Of a DNA stretch of 64,000 nucleotides, positions 1 through 9,553 are shown piece after piece. The translations under genes were made by a program, and so were the position numbers. Each line of letters starts with the position of its first letter. Within the stretch, counting starts at the first letter, position 1. The stretch is from Lacticaseibacillus brantae DSM 23927 (lineage in GTDB: Bacteria > Bacillota > Bacilli > Lactobacillales > Lactobacillaceae), in the NCBI RefSeq assembly GCF_001436115.1, contig NZ_AYZQ01000001.1, forward strand, positions 620,001-684,000, given 5' to 3'. Under the pieces are notes generated by a model that made no database searches, was not told where the DNA came from, and saw nothing but the letters and a program-made list of their open reading frames with translations.

Positions 1-1064
1 CCTAATAAAACAGCGACAAGCCGTTGAAAACTTCGTTGCTTCTGGGCTTGGCCCACTGGGAATAGGTGCGTAAAAATAATTTCATCGTATTGGTAATAGA
101 AAGGTAACAGTTGAAACCCGACCAAATAGATGAAGACAATGCCGAGTAACAACGCCAACCACCATTGTTGGATCAGCGCTAAAATGACGGCACCAATCAC
201 AGTCAACCGGATGTAGAGACCACTGTATTCAGTCCCTCGCAGAAAACCACGTAGATAAATGAACCGCCAGGTATTGGCCGGTTTCTTGCTGACAAACGCC
301 GTTAGCCAATCCAAGTACTTTCGGCGTTTCACTTGCCCATTTAACCCGGGCACATCGGTAAACAGGTTGTAGAAGCGATAGATTCGACCCATGCGATCAC
401 TTTCACTTTGAATCATCCCGTCATAATCCAATGGCGCCGTGGCAAACCAGTCTGCCAGCCGCCACCGCATCACACCGTCCAATCCCAACGCCAGAATCAT
501 GGTTAGAGCCGGGTGCAGGTATAAACCAAGAAGAACGGCGATGAAAACAATCGCAAACAACGTCAGCCGATTAAATCCCCGCGCGACTTTGACGCGATAG
601 AGCATGAGCAGTTGCATCCATAAATCGGCGTCCTTAAACACCAGCAGGCCAATGGCTAACGTCAACAACGCCGGCCAGCCTTGATGAAGTTTAGCCAGAA
701 GCGGCCAACTGGCACCCGATAACAAGAGTAAGACCACTGTCGGCAAGCCCATACTGTATCGCCGCGCCTTAAATAAGTACTTTAGAAAGTTCTTCGCTTG
801 CGGCAGTAAGAACACTTGGTCAGCCGCTTCGACTAAGGTGGCTAACCGCCCGAAGGTTGCAGCAATGGTTAAAATTAATGCCAATCCAGGTATCAACCAC
901 CAAGGCACTACGGACATTTGGCGGATAAACTGGCTATAGGCATACAGCCCCGCCCCAAACAAAATGATTAAAACTAAGACGAAATGGTCATTAAACACCA
1001 ATCGCAGATACTTAGCCTGTTGCTGCTGGTGGGTCCTGACGCGAGATTTCCAGAGTTCAAGCAT
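1..1064 (-). CDS. ecsB: ABC transporter permease EcsB (partial, C-terminus outside window)
   Basis: This is the membrane subunit of the Ecs ABC exporter, which in Bacillus affects protein secretion and regulated intramembrane proteolysis. The reading frame opens at ATG 1064 with residues MLELWKSRVRTHQQQQAKYL and continues without a stop to the left edge, so the C-terminal part is missing. The translation shows several long hydrophobic stretches separated by basic loops, as expected for a polytopic protein. The start lies 3 bases after the ecsA stop codon and is preceded by AGGA, so the two are translationally coupled. The identification rests on the N-terminal pattern and on the ecsA-hit neighbourhood, which is conserved in Firmicutes. 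Confidence 0.85.
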   Translation of the reverse strand, partial: MLELWKSRVRTHQQQQAKYLRLVFNDHFVLVLIILFGAGLYAYSQFIRQMSVVPWWLIPGLALILTIAATFGRLATLVEAADQVFLLPQAKNFLKYLFKARRYSMGLPTVVLLLLSGASWPLLAKLHQGWPALLTLAIGLLVFKDADLWMQLLMLYRVKVARGFNRLTLFAIVFIAVLLGLYLHPALTMILALGLDGVMRWRLADWFATAPLDYDGMIQSESDRMGRIYRFYNLFTDVPGLNGQVKRRKYLDWLTAFVSKKPANTWRFIYLRGFLRGTEYSGLYIRLTVIGAVILALIQQWWLALLLGIVFIYLVGFQLLPFYYQYDEIIFTHLFPVGQAQKQRSFQRLVAVLL

Positions 1065-1067
1065 GGG

Positions 1068-1796
1068 CTAGTCCTCCTTCGTCATCGTCAAATAAATCTC
1101 ATCCAAGTCCGCACTCGGCAGATTAAATTGGGCTTTTAAATCAGCCAACGTGCCGTCCGCTCGAATCACACCATTATTTAATAAAAGGAAGCGGTCCGCG
1201 TATTGTTGGGCTGTGGCCAAAATGTGTGTTGACATTAGAATGCTAGCACCAGCATCTCGCTTTTGTTCCACAATCTCAATTAGATCATGGACCCCAAGCG
1301 GGTCAAGTCCGGTGAACGGTTCGTCAATAATGAATAGCTTCGCATTGGTCATGAAGGCCGTCACAATCATGACCTTCTGTTTCATCCCCTTAGAGAAGTT
1401 ATCTGGGAACCAATCGAGCTTGTTATCTAGCCGGAAGGTCTTGAGCATTTGGTTGGCCCGCTCCCACGCCGCTTTGGCATCAAGGTTATACGCCATAATC
1501 GTCAAGTCAATATGCTCGCGCAAAGTGAGCTCTGGATACAAGACTGGGGTTTCAGGGACATAGGCCATTTGTTGGTGATAAGCATCAGTATCGGCGGCTA
1601 AATCAACATCATTGAGATTAATAGTGCCGGCTTGCGGTTTGAGTAAACCGATTAAATGTTTAATGGTTGTTGACTTCCCCGCCCCATTGAGCCCGATTAA
1701 CCCAACAATGCTGCCGTCGGGAACCGTGAATGTGAGATCTTTAATTACAGGGACTTGGCCGTAGCCACCCGTGAGATGTTCGACTTTTAAGCTCAT
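1068..1796 (-). CDS. ecsA: ABC transporter ATP-binding protein EcsA
   Basis: This is the ATPase subunit (242 aa) that drives the EcsB permease. The Walker A motif GLNGAGKST is at residues 35-43, the signature loop is the atypical FSKGMKQK near 134-141 that is usual in EcsA, and Walker B FIIDEP is at 155-160, followed by the D-loop GLDPLG. A switch histidine follows at STHIL. Length is normal for the family. It is the first gene of the ecsAB unit and is transcribed away from hit, with an 86-bp shared upstream region. What EcsAB exports is not settled, so no substrate is assigned. Confidence 0.93.
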   Translation of the reverse strand: MSLKVEHLTGGYGQVPVIKDLTFTVPDGSIVGLIGLNGAGKSTTIKHLIGLLKPQAGTINLNDVDLAADTDAYHQQMAYVPETPVLYPELTLREHIDLTIMAYNLDAKAAWERANQMLKTFRLDNKLDWFPDNFSKGMKQKVMIVTAFMTNAKLFIIDEPFTGLDPLGVHDLIEIVEQKRDAGASILMSTHILATAQQYADRFLLLNNGVIRADGTLADLKAQFNLPSADLDEIYLTMTKED

Positions 1797-1882
1797 TGAA
1801 CTCTTCCTATCATTCTGTTTTTTCTTACCCCGTTATGATAGCATATTAAGCAAATGACTGATTAGGAAAGAGGAAGAAACCT

Positions 1883-2314
1883 ATGCATGAAGATTGTGTA
1901 TTCTGCCAGATTGTCGCCGGTAAAATTCCCAGCGTCACCGTGTATGAAGATGACGTTGTCAAAGCCTTCTTAGATATTACCCAGGTGACCCCTGGCCACA
2001 CTTTGCTGGTGCCAAAGCAGCACGTTGATGATATATTCGCTTATGATGCTGATTTAGCGGCGGCCGTGTTCAGTCGTGTGCCCTTGGTCGCCAAAGCAAT
2101 CAAAGCCAGTGATAATCGGATTCAAGGCATGAACATCATGAATAACAATGGCCGTGTTGCCTATCAAAGTGTCTTTCACTCTCACATTCATTTACTTCCT
2201 CGTTACAGCGACCAAGATGACTTCTCAATTCATTTTGGCGATCATGCTGCTGATTATTCCCACGACGACCTAGAAGCTATCGCTGCAAATATTCGCGCTC
2301 ACGTGGAGGTGTAA
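1883..2314 (+). CDS. hit: HIT family protein (histidine triad nucleotide hydrolase)
   Basis: This is a 143-aa histidine-triad protein of the Hint branch, which hydrolyses nucleoside phosphoramidates and similar nucleotide conjugates. The catalytic triad HSHIH is at residues 99-103 (His99, His101, His103) and is followed by LLPR. An N-terminal CVFC pair (Cys5, Cys8) resembles the zinc-binding cysteines of many Hint proteins. A ribosome binding site GAAAGAGGAAG precedes ATG 1883. It is divergent from ecsA, as in Bacillus subtilis. Its stop codon overlaps the start region of the next gene, so the two are probably cotranscribed. Confidence 0.93.
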   Translation: MHEDCVFCQIVAGKIPSVTVYEDDVVKAFLDITQVTPGHTLLVPKQHVDDIFAYDADLAAAVFSRVPLVAKAIKASDNRIQGMNIMNNNGRVAYQSVFHSHIHLLPRYSDQDDFSIHFGDHAADYSHDDLEAIAANIRAHVEV

Positions 2315-2316
2315 TG

Positions 2317-2649
2317 ATGAAATTTCGAACCGGATTTCTACTTGGCGGTTTAGCCGGTGTTGCTTATGGATTGCTGACGGCCAAACGTACTGGTGTGGAT
2401 CAGCAACAGGCCATCGCCCAATATTTCACAGATGTCAGTCAAGCCACCGGTAATGTTCAACGGTCAGTCAGTGGTTTAGGCGATGCCATTTCCCGCCTTA
2501 AGCAAGAAATCGACGAGACGCTTGTGCCTGCTGTCAAGGATATTACCGAGACCGTCGATGTGTTCGAATTTGAAACAGAACCACGGGTCCAAAGCATTGA
2601 AAACCACGTTGAAACCATTAATTCTGCGGTCGAAGACCTTTCTAAATAA
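2317..2649 (+). CDS. YtxH-like small membrane-associated protein
   Basis: This is a 110-aa protein beginning MKFRTGFLLGGLAGVAYGLL, a glycine-rich hydrophobic N-terminal segment typical of YtxH/DUF948-like proteins, followed by a predicted helical, partly coiled-coil region rich in Val, Glu and Asp with no cysteines. Two adjacent ATG codons (2314 and 2317) are possible; the GGAGG at 2305-2309 is better spaced from the second, which I used. The first ATG overlaps the hit stop codon. The function is unknown. In related lactobacilli a similar gene sits between hit and prsA, so it may work at the membrane with the secretion machinery, but that is only a context argument. Confidence 0.75.
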   Translation: MKFRTGFLLGGLAGVAYGLLTAKRTGVDQQQAIAQYFTDVSQATGNVQRSVSGLGDAISRLKQEIDETLVPAVKDITETVDVFEFETEPRVQSIENHVETINSAVEDLSK

Positions 2650-2760
2650 AAGCTTTAAAAGTTTGAAAGTTCTGTGAAGGTCACGGCAAAAGAAAAACAA
2701 GTGTGTTATATTTGTCTTTGTGCTATTTACCATCAAATTTTAATTAGGAGTTGTGTATAC

Positions 2761-3654
2761 ATGAAGAAATGGCTTGTCGCTTTGACAGGTATGTTTTTGG
2801 CATTAACTTTAGCTGGCTGTGCAGGCAGTACAACCATCGCTAACATGAAGGGTGCCAAGATTACCCAGGATGAATACTATAAGGAACTCAAGCAAAGCAG
2901 CGCTGGTCAATCCACCTTGCGTAACATGATTGTTACCAAGGCATTGGAAGAACAGTATGGCAGCAAGGTCAAGAGTTCTGAAGTCACCAAGAAGTTCAAC
3001 GAAGTCAAGAAACAATATGGCTCAAGCTGGTCTGCAACTCTTGAACAAAACGGTTTGACTGAGTCTTCATTCAAGGATCAAATTAAGAGTTCCCTGCTTT
3101 TGGCCGCAGCCATCAAGGACCAAAAGAAAGTTACTAATGCTGATTTGAAGAAGCAATTCAAGACATATGAACCAAAGATTACTGTTCAACATATCTTGGT
3201 TAAAACCGAAGCCGAAGCTAAAACAATTATTGCTGATTTAGCTAAAGACAACAGTGAAAAGAACTTTGCTGCTTTAGCAAAGAAGAATTCCACTGATTCC
3301 GGTACCAAGGACGATGGCGGTAAGTTACCAGCATTTGACAATACCGACACCCAATTGGATTCAACCTTCAAGACAGCCGCATTTAAGTTAAAGCAAGGTC
3401 AATACACCACAACCCCTGTTAAGACACAATATGGTTACCACGTCATTCGTTCTATCAAGAACCCTGGTAAGGGCACAATGGCAGAACACAAGAAGGAATT
3501 GACCGATCAAATTTACGCCGCTTGGGAAGCTGACACAACCGTGCAGAACCAAGTCATTACGAAGGTCTTGAAGAAGGCTGGCGTTTCCATCAAGGACAAC
3601 GATTTGAAGAACGTCCTTTCTGGTTACCTCTCATCCTCATCATCATCTAAGTAA
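2761..3654 (+). CDS. prsA: Foldase lipoprotein PrsA (peptidyl-prolyl isomerase)
   Basis: PrsA folds exported proteins on the outer face of the membrane. The 297-aa product has a lipoprotein signal with lipobox LAGC, so Cys20 would be lipidated. A parvulin-type PPIC domain spans roughly residues 135-235, including the ITVQHILVKTEAEAKTI segment, the DDGGKL segment and YGYHVI. The C-terminus ends in a serine-rich tail. I chose ATG 2761 because TTAGGAG lies 9 bases upstream and because it gives a clean signal peptide; an upstream in-frame start at 2674 would add 29 residues without a ribosome binding site. A strong terminator follows. Confidence 0.93.
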   Translation: MKKWLVALTGMFLALTLAGCAGSTTIANMKGAKITQDEYYKELKQSSAGQSTLRNMIVTKALEEQYGSKVKSSEVTKKFNEVKKQYGSSWSATLEQNGLTESSFKDQIKSSLLLAAAIKDQKKVTNADLKKQFKTYEPKITVQHILVKTEAEAKTIIADLAKDNSEKNFAALAKKNSTDSGTKDDGGKLPAFDNTDTQLDSTFKTAAFKLKQGQYTTTPVKTQYGYHVIRSIKNPGKGTMAEHKKELTDQIYAAWEADTTVQNQVITKVLKKAGVSIKDNDLKNVLSGYLSSSSSSK

Positions 3655-3663
3655 TACCACAAT

Positions 3664-3698
3664 AAAAAACCTCTAACTGAAAAGTTAGAGGTTTTTTT
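3664..3698. terminator. Bidirectional rho-independent terminator between prsA and thiI
   Basis: A perfect 10-bp stem (ACCTCTAACT / AGTTAGAGGT) with a GAAA loop is flanked by A-tracts on the left and T-tracts on the right, so it can terminate the convergent genes on both strands. Confidence 0.93.
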
Positions 3699-3710
3699 GT
3701 GCGCTGCGAC

Positions 3711-4928
3711 TTACAGGAGTTCAGCGATTAAATCAGTGGCTTGATTCATGAACTGATCAGAGGCTTTAATTTCGGTAATCTTGATCCCCTCTAAGGCCCG
3801 TGCCATCAGACCATCAACGTCAATCTTGGTTTCATAGTAACGCGCGCGGTCGGTCTTTGGCCGCGTTTTTGGTGCTGGTGGTGCAAAGATCGTACAGCAA
3901 TCTTCAAATGGCATAATTGATAAGTCATACGTGTCGATGTCTTCGGCCACGGCAATGATTTCATTCTTATCCATAGTCGCTACCGGACGGATAATTGGCA
4001 TAGTCGTCACATCGTTGATGGCCGCCATACTTTCCAGGGTTTGTGAGGCCACCTGCCCCACAGATTCCCCATTGAAAATTGCCAGGCCATCGCGTTGTTG
4101 TGCGATGGCTTCAGTTAACCGCAACATCATCCGCCGTTGCACTGTCATCAAGTAGCCTTCAGGCACTTTGGCCTTCACTTCTTCTTGAACCTCGGTGAAT
4201 GGCACTTGGATGAACTTGATGCCACCGACATATGGGGCCAGTTTGGCGGTGAGTTCCTTAGCTTTAGCCAACGCGTTATCACTCGTATAGGGTGGACTGA
4301 AGAAATGGACCATTTCAATCTCAACCCCGCGCTTTAAGGCATAGTAGCCAGCTACAGGTGAATCAATCCCACCCGAGAGCATCAGCATGGCCTTACCGGC
4401 AGTGCCCACAGGCAGCCCGCCAGCGCCCTTGATGGTCGTGGTGGACAAGAAGATTGCTTCTCGGCGGACTTCAACTCGGAGAATGAAGTCAGGGTCTTTC
4501 ATTTTAACCACTAAATCTGGCCGGGCATCACTCAAGAAATCTCCCACATCTAGATTCATTGCATTGGTATCCAATTCAAATTCGTGGTCAGAACGACGAG
4601 TATTCACTTTATAGGAACTACCCTCAGGCACTGTTTCGTTCATCAGTGCTAAGACTTGTTCGTGAACTTTGGTCATGTCTTTTTCAACGGCCAAACTTGG
4701 AGAGAAGCTTTGAATCCCAAAGACTTGGCTTAATCGTGCCATGACTGCGTCAGCATCTTCGCCATTCAGTTCAATATGCAGCCGGTCACGCTTAGGCCGA
4801 ATCGTTAAGCCTGGGAATTCGTGGAGCGCCTTAGCAACGTTGCCGTTGAGGCGGCCAATGAAGCTCTGGCGGTTCTTACCTTTGGTCGAGAGTTCGCCGT
4901 AACGAACCATAATTTCACTATATTGCAC
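3711..4928 (-). CDS. thiI: tRNA uridine 4-sulfurtransferase ThiI
   Basis: ThiI (405 aa) adenylates U8 of tRNA and transfers sulfur to make 4-thiouridine; in many bacteria it also feeds thiazole synthesis. The N-terminal ferredoxin-like and THUMP regions run to about residue 165. The PP-loop SGGIDS lies near residue 185. There is no C-terminal rhodanese domain, which is the normal state in Firmicutes. A CC pair ([10 protein letters not shown]) near residue 343 includes the cysteine expected to take part in sulfur transfer. The start overlaps the upstream desulfurase gene by 11 bases, which indicates a dedicated sulfur-donor pair. Confidence 0.95.
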   Translation of the reverse strand: MQYSEIMVRYGELSTKGKNRQSFIGRLNGNVAKALHEFPGLTIRPKRDRLHIELNGEDADAVMARLSQVFGIQSFSPSLAVEKDMTKVHEQVLALMNETVPEGSSYKVNTRRSDHEFELDTNAMNLDVGDFLSDARPDLVVKMKDPDFILRVEVRREAIFLSTTTIKGAGGLPVGTAGKAMLMLSGGIDSPVAGYYALKRGVEIEMVHFFSPPYTSDNALAKAKELTAKLAPYVGGIKFIQVPFTEVQEEVKAKVPEGYLMTVQRRMMLRLTEAIAQQRDGLAIFNGESVGQVASQTLESMAAINDVTTMPIIRPVATMDKNEIIAVAEDIDTYDLSIMPFEDCCTIFAPPAPKTRPKTDRARYYETKIDVDGLMARALEGIKITEIKASDQFMNQATDLIAELL

Positions 4929-6096
4929 GGACAGTTTCCTTTCTGTTCACAGGGTTCAATTTCTGGAAGTCAGCATAAATGGCATCAAAGGCAGCATTAA
5001 ATGCGTCTGCCTCAGCCACAGTGTTATGTTCATCAAGACTGACCCGAATGGCACTAGTCGCAATACTCTGGCGGACATGCATTGCCGCTAATGTACTGCT
5101 TTCAGTCCCCTTCTTGCTACTGCAAGCGCTAGTCGTCGAGATATAAATATCGTGGGTTTCAAAGGCATGAACGGTTGTTTCGCCTCGGACGCCTTCGATG
5201 GCAAAACAGAGTACGTGTGGGGCAAAATCATCACTGAGTTGACTAAACATCGTCACGTTATCAAATTGACTGACGTGTTGATAAATCCGTTCCCGGACCG
5301 CTTGTTGTTGGGCGACCTTCTTGTCCTCGTCGCTTAATAATAAACGCAGGGCCTTGGCCATAGCCGCAATCGCTGGCGTGTTCTCAGTGCCACTACGCCA
5401 ATCGTGTTCTTGACCACCACCGGTCAGCAAGGGATCGATCAATCGGCCTTCTTTGGCATAAATAAAACCCGTTCCCCGTGGTGCATGGAACTTATGACCA
5501 GAGAAGGTAATGAAATCGACTCGAGGATGACGCAAGGCTTTCATTAAGCCTTTGCCGATGGCTTGAACCGCATCCACATGGAAGTGAATATTAGGGTAGG
5601 CTTCAAGTAAATCGCCAATTTCAGCGATTGGCTGCTTGCTGCCAATTTCATTATTCACGCCCATCACGGAGACCAGAATCGTATCTTTACGAATCGCCGC
5701 TTTGAGGTCCTCCACGTGAATGAAACCGCGACTATCGACGGGCAAATAGGTCACGTCAAAGCCGAGTTTCTCTAATTGTTTCATTGAATTAATCACTGCT
5801 GGATGCTCAATGCTGGTGGTAATTAAGTGTTTGCCGAATTGGCGTTTAGCCATTGCGGTGCCTTTAATAATCCAGTTGTCGCCCTCTGTGCCCCCGCTGG
5901 TGAAAAAAATTTCACTTGGCTTGGCCGCAATGAGATCAGCAATCTGATGGCGCGCACTTTGCAACATCTCATCGGCCTTGCCACCCAAGGCATGCAGACT
6001 CGAGGGATTAGCAAAGAAATCTTCACTGACTTTACGATAGGTATCGAGCACTTCAGGCAGTGCTTTAGTGGTCGCACTGTTGTCAAAATAAATCAT
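4918..6096 (-). CDS. Cysteine desulfurase (IscS/NifS type), partner of ThiI
   Basis: This PLP enzyme (392 aa) releases sulfur from L-cysteine as an enzyme persulfide. The PLP lysine is Lys202 in [10 protein letters not shown] and the sulfur-accepting cysteine is Cys325 in [11 protein letters not shown]. The N-terminal IYFDNSATT motif is typical of the family. It overlaps thiI and precedes it in the operon, as the NifZ/IscS-type desulfurase does in Bacillus, so the likely acceptor is ThiI for tRNA 4-thiouridine. A separate SufS for Fe-S clusters is encoded at 28.3-29.5 kb, which supports this division of labour. Confidence 0.93.
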   Translation of the reverse strand: MIYFDNSATTKALPEVLDTYRKVSEDFFANPSSLHALGGKADEMLQSARHQIADLIAAKPSEIFFTSGGTEGDNWIIKGTAMAKRQFGKHLITTSIEHPAVINSMKQLEKLGFDVTYLPVDSRGFIHVEDLKAAIRKDTILVSVMGVNNEIGSKQPIAEIGDLLEAYPNIHFHVDAVQAIGKGLMKALRHPRVDFITFSGHKFHAPRGTGFIYAKEGRLIDPLLTGGGQEHDWRSGTENTPAIAAMAKALRLLLSDEDKKVAQQQAVRERIYQHVSQFDNVTMFSQLSDDFAPHVLCFAIEGVRGETTVHAFETHDIYISTTSACSSKKGTESSTLAAMHVRQSIATSAIRVSLDEHNTVAEADAFNAAFDAIYADFQKLNPVNRKETVRAI

Positions 6097-6163
6097 AAGC
6101 CGATCCTTTCTTGGTTAAACTACTGAAAAATATTATAACAGAGCTAGCTTCATGTTCAAGGCC

Positions 6164-6206
6164 AAAATAAAACGCCACCGCTTGCAGGTTTCGCAATCGA
6201 GGCGTT
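6164..6206 (-). terminator. Probable terminator of ezrA
   Basis: On the minus strand a stem AACGCC / GGCGTT encloses an inner TTGC / GCAA pair and is followed by TTTTATTTT. It lies just past the ezrA stop codon and before the desulfurase gene. Confidence 0.65.
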
Positions 6207-6218
6207 CACACTCGTTGT

Positions 6219-7925
6219 TTAAAATAACGATTCTTGCTTTTGAGACTGATAAATTTCGTCTACTTTTTGGAAACTACCGGGTTCAACTTTTTCAAGCACC
6301 GTACCTAAGGTATCAGCAGCTTCTTGATATTGATAGTTGGCAAAAGCCTTTTGAGCTGTCTGAACCGCGGCACTCACTTCAGGTTTCGACAGCTTATAAC
6401 GATTGGCATATTGTAACAGGGCTTCAGTCATCCCGGCCGCATCAATCTCAACCTGGGTCTTACCAGCTAACTCATCTAAGTCAGCTTGAATCTTGATTAG
6501 ATTGCGGTTGATCTCGTCCATGTTGATTTTGACTTGATTCAAGTCGTGATCAAGCGCCTGCATCTCATCTGAGACCAACTTATAAAAGTCAAGATAGTCA
6601 CGATTCAGACCAGGCAGCTGCTGGGCTTCAACCTTGCGTTTCAATTCGCGCAGACTTTGTTCGAATTGATCCAGTTGATGATTGGCTTCTTCTTCGCCTC
6701 GCCGTAAACTGGCAACCTGCTCATTGATTGCGACTTGCTTCGTCTCAATTTCTTTCAACTGGGCCTGCCAGACCAGAAAGTCTGCATGGACCTGTGAGAA
6801 CACAGCCGTTTGACTGGCCAGATGTTCGGCATCTTGATTGAAACCTGTCTCAATTTCACTCAGTTCGTTAGCTAATTCTTGAGCTTGTGTCAGCTCATCA
6901 TGGGTCAGGGTATAACTTTGGTTCAAGTGGTCTAAATCCAGCAACAATTTGCGGCTTTGTTGTTGCGCATGACCGATAAACTGCCGCAAGGAATCTTGTA
7001 ATTGCTTAATCTGTTGCTTGGCGGCCATTTCTTGTTCCATCGTTGCATATAACCCATCAATCGCTTCGGCAATATCGGCATTATTAGCTTTAATAGCAGG
7101 AACATCGACCTGTTTCAAGAGCAATAAGTTGCCATCGATTTGGCCCTGAATGTCAGCTAATTCCTCGGGAATGTTACGTTCGCCAAATTGATAATGGTCG
7201 GCCACCAACGTTTGATAGCCCCGGTCCAACTCACTGACTTGGGCAGGAAACTCATTGACCAATTCGTTCACGCAAGTGGGTAATTCTTTGACGGCGGCTG
7301 ATAATACGCCAACATCTTGGGTCAAATCCTTCAAAACGTTTTGTGCCGCCAGGTAATCACCCGCTGCGGAGTCGGTTTGCACTTCCGTGATGGCTGAGTC
7401 AACAGTTTCTAGCTGGTTCTCAAGCGCTGGTAACGCATCGCCAAAGACAAAACCTTTAGCCAGGATGGTCTTACGGGCACTTTGAAAATCTTCATTAATC
7501 TTTTCAAGTTGCTTTTGGTTATCAGCCTCAATCACCCGTAACTGTTGAAATCGTGCGGCAAAACTTGCTCGAGTGGTCTCAGCTTCTGGTAGTGTCTCAT
7601 TCACAGTCGCTAGCGCCGCACGCGCACTAGGAAATCGATTACCACTGATTGCCGCTTGGGCCTCGACTAACGATTGAGCGACCTGATTTAAGGTGGCTTC
7701 AACGAACTGCTGGTACTCGCGCTGTAATTTCGTAAAGGCCTTCAGGCTCTCACCACTTAATTGCAACTGTGTGAGTGCTTGAGTTGTCTGGTCAATATCC
7801 GGCGCTTCTAACGCCGCATAACGATCTTGTGCCGCTGTCAATTGTCCGACAAGTCGTTGCCGCATCCAAAAGTAGCCACCAACGATTGCCAGCAGTACGA
7901 TTAGTCCAATTACTATCCAAATCAT
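6219..7925 (-). CDS. ezrA: Septation ring formation regulator EzrA
   Basis: EzrA is a membrane-anchored spectrin-like protein that binds FtsZ and restrains or coordinates Z-ring assembly. The 568-aa product starts MIWIVIGLIVLLAIVGGYF, a single N-terminal transmembrane helix, followed by a very long Gln/Leu/Glu-rich coiled-coil body. Length matches the family. I used ATG 7925 because AGAGGTG lies 6 bases upstream; an in-frame start at 7949 would add eight residues before the membrane helix. A TTGGCA and TTAAAA pair spaced 17 bp upstream is a plausible promoter. No enzymatic motif is expected. Confidence 0.93.
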   Translation of the reverse strand: MIWIVIGLIVLLAIVGGYFWMRQRLVGQLTAAQDRYAALEAPDIDQTTQALTQLQLSGESLKAFTKLQREYQQFVEATLNQVAQSLVEAQAAISGNRFPSARAALATVNETLPEAETTRASFAARFQQLRVIEADNQKQLEKINEDFQSARKTILAKGFVFGDALPALENQLETVDSAITEVQTDSAAGDYLAAQNVLKDLTQDVGVLSAAVKELPTCVNELVNEFPAQVSELDRGYQTLVADHYQFGERNIPEELADIQGQIDGNLLLLKQVDVPAIKANNADIAEAIDGLYATMEQEMAAKQQIKQLQDSLRQFIGHAQQQSRKLLLDLDHLNQSYTLTHDELTQAQELANELSEIETGFNQDAEHLASQTAVFSQVHADFLVWQAQLKEIETKQVAINEQVASLRRGEEEANHQLDQFEQSLRELKRKVEAQQLPGLNRDYLDFYKLVSDEMQALDHDLNQVKINMDEINRNLIKIQADLDELAGKTQVEIDAAGMTEALLQYANRYKLSKPEVSAAVQTAQKAFANYQYQEAADTLGTVLEKVEPGSFQKVDEIYQSQKQESLF

Positions 7926-8089
7926 TTCTACACCTCTACCTGACGCCACTATTATTTCAGATTGCTTTTTAAAGGTTACTCGCCTAAAATGCCAATAAGT
8001 TCTCTTTTCGTTGGCACACTTCTATAGTATCTCAAAAAGCGTCCCAACTTGAAACCATTTTCCGCAAATTAATCCTAGGAGGAACCTGT

Positions 8090-8572
8090 ATGGAACACCT
8101 TTCATCCATTATTGTCGACCAGATTGACGCCTTACTCCAAGATGAACACAATTCTGTCACGAACTTGAGCAACGCGGCGGCTTTAATCAATGATACCTTT
8201 GATCAGATTAACTGGGCTGGTTTTTACCTATTTAATGGTAGTACCAATGAATTAGACTTAGGGCCTTTCCAAGGCAAGGTTGCCTGCATGCACATTCAGC
8301 CAGGTTCCGGCGTTGTGGGAACAAGCTATCAACAGAATAAGCCGATCATCGTGCCTGATGTTCACGCGTTTGCGGGTCATATTGCTTGCGATGCAGCCAG
8401 CAATTCTGAAATCGTCGTCCCTGTCACCGTGGATGGCCAGACCGTTGCCATCTTGGACATTGATTCGCCCGCGTTGGATCGCTTTAATGATGAAGATCGG
8501 GCCATCTTGGTTGACTTCACCGCCCAATTGGCAAAACACCTTGACGTTAAAGCCTTAACTACGCTATACTAG
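8090..8572 (+). CDS. GAF-domain protein, free methionine-(R)-sulfoxide reductase type
   Basis: This 160-aa protein is a single GAF domain of the fRMsr/YtsP family, which reduces free methionine-R-sulfoxide. Recognisable segments are NWAGFYLF, GPFQGKVAC and VPDVHAFAGHIACDAASNSE. Cys66 and Cys100 match the first and third conserved cysteines (84 and 118 in the E. coli enzyme). The middle cysteine position is Val76 (GVVGT instead of GVCGT). Cys100, the presumed nucleophile, is kept, so activity with a changed resolving step is possible. AGGAGG precedes ATG 8090. It is a single gene ahead of the rpsD leader. Confidence 0.88.
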   Translation: MEHLSSIIVDQIDALLQDEHNSVTNLSNAAALINDTFDQINWAGFYLFNGSTNELDLGPFQGKVACMHIQPGSGVVGTSYQQNKPIIVPDVHAFAGHIACDAASNSEIVVPVTVDGQTVAILDIDSPALDRFNDEDRAILVDFTAQLAKHLDVKALTTLY

Positions 8573-8582
8573 TCTGCGTGTA

Positions 8583-8745
8583 AAATAATGCAGCAGTGAA
8601 CGGTATGTTCGGCTCCAGTTATCCACCCTTTCGAGGGAAAAGTAGTAACCGCGGCTGCAAAGGTGAACCTGCAGGCTAACTGCCCGAGTACTAAATTCAC
8701 AATTTCGTTATTTTACTCCAATAAAATATTTGGAGGAAACTCAAT
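8583..8745 (+). ncRNA. Structured 5' leader of rpsD, probable S4 autoregulatory element
   Basis: The 160 bases before rpsD hold no open reading frame but several hairpins: CCCT-TTCG-AGGG near 8630-8641 and CTGCA-AAGGTGAACC-TGCAG near 8656-8675, plus conserved-looking unpaired GTAGTAACCGCGG. Ribosomal protein S4 represses its own mRNA in Bacillus through a leader structure. By position this is the equivalent element. I cannot confirm the fold without a covariance model. Leader boundaries are approximate. Confidence 0.55.
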
Positions 8746-9357
8746 ATGTCACGTTATACTGGCCCACGTTGGAAGCAATCCCGGCGTTTAGGTTTATCAC
8801 TTTCAGGTACTGGTAAGGAATTAGCTCGTCGTCCTTACGCTCCAGGCCCTCATGGTCCTAACAGCCGTCGTAAGCTTTCTGAATACGGCATGCAATTACG
8901 CGAAAAGCAAAAGTTACGTTGGATGTACGGCTTAAACGAACGCCAATTCCAAAACCTTTTCTTACGTGCTGGTAAGATTCAAGAAGGTACCCACGGGGAA
9001 AACTTCATGATCTTGCTTGAAACTCGTTTGGACAACTTGGTATACCGTCTCGGTTTAGCAAGCTCACGTCCACAAGCACGCCAATTGGTTAACCATGGTC
9101 ACATCTTAGTTGATGGCAAGCGCGTTGATATCCCTTCATACGAAGTATCAATTGGCCAAGTAATCAGTTTACGTGAACGTTCACAAAACTTAGTTGTCGT
9201 TAACGCTGCGATTGAAGGCACAGTTTCACGCCCTGCATACGTCACCTTCGACGATACTAAGAAGGAAGGTTCATTAGTTCGTTTACCTCAACGTGAAGAA
9301 CTCGAACCAGAAATCGATGAAGCCTTAGTTGTTGAATACTACAACCAAAAGCTTTAA
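8746..9357 (+). CDS. rpsD: 30S ribosomal protein S4
   Basis: S4 (203 aa) is a primary 16S rRNA binding protein. The start [16 protein letters not shown] and the S4 RNA-binding domain ([19 protein letters not shown] and [15 protein letters not shown]) are unmistakable. The first residues lack the four zinc cysteines seen in some S4 forms, so this is the zinc-independent type. GGAGGAAA precedes the start. It is a monocistronic unit with its own leader and terminator, as in Bacillus. Confidence 0.98.
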   Translation: MSRYTGPRWKQSRRLGLSLSGTGKELARRPYAPGPHGPNSRRKLSEYGMQLREKQKLRWMYGLNERQFQNLFLRAGKIQEGTHGENFMILLETRLDNLVYRLGLASSRPQARQLVNHGHILVDGKRVDIPSYEVSIGQVISLRERSQNLVVVNAAIEGTVSRPAYVTFDDTKKEGSLVRLPQREELEPEIDEALVVEYYNQKL

Positions 9358-9389
9358 TCATTTCACCTATTTCGTCTTTGGCGAAATCA

Positions 9390-9426
9390 AAAACACCCTC
9401 ACCTTTTTGGCGGGGGTGTTTTTGTG
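9390..9426 (+). terminator. rpsD terminator
   Basis: A stem pairing AAAACACCC with GGGTGTTTT encloses a short GC-containing loop and ends in a T-tract directly after rpsD. Confidence 0.88.
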
Positions 9427-9553
9427 TGCTCAAGATTCAAAAATTCTTATGATAGTGGCTGGATTTAACGTCGACTCATTGCAGCACCCGCGACTTGCAG
9501 TATACTTAAAAAGTTCAATGAACAACATATAATAATTATTGGAGCGATTCAAC

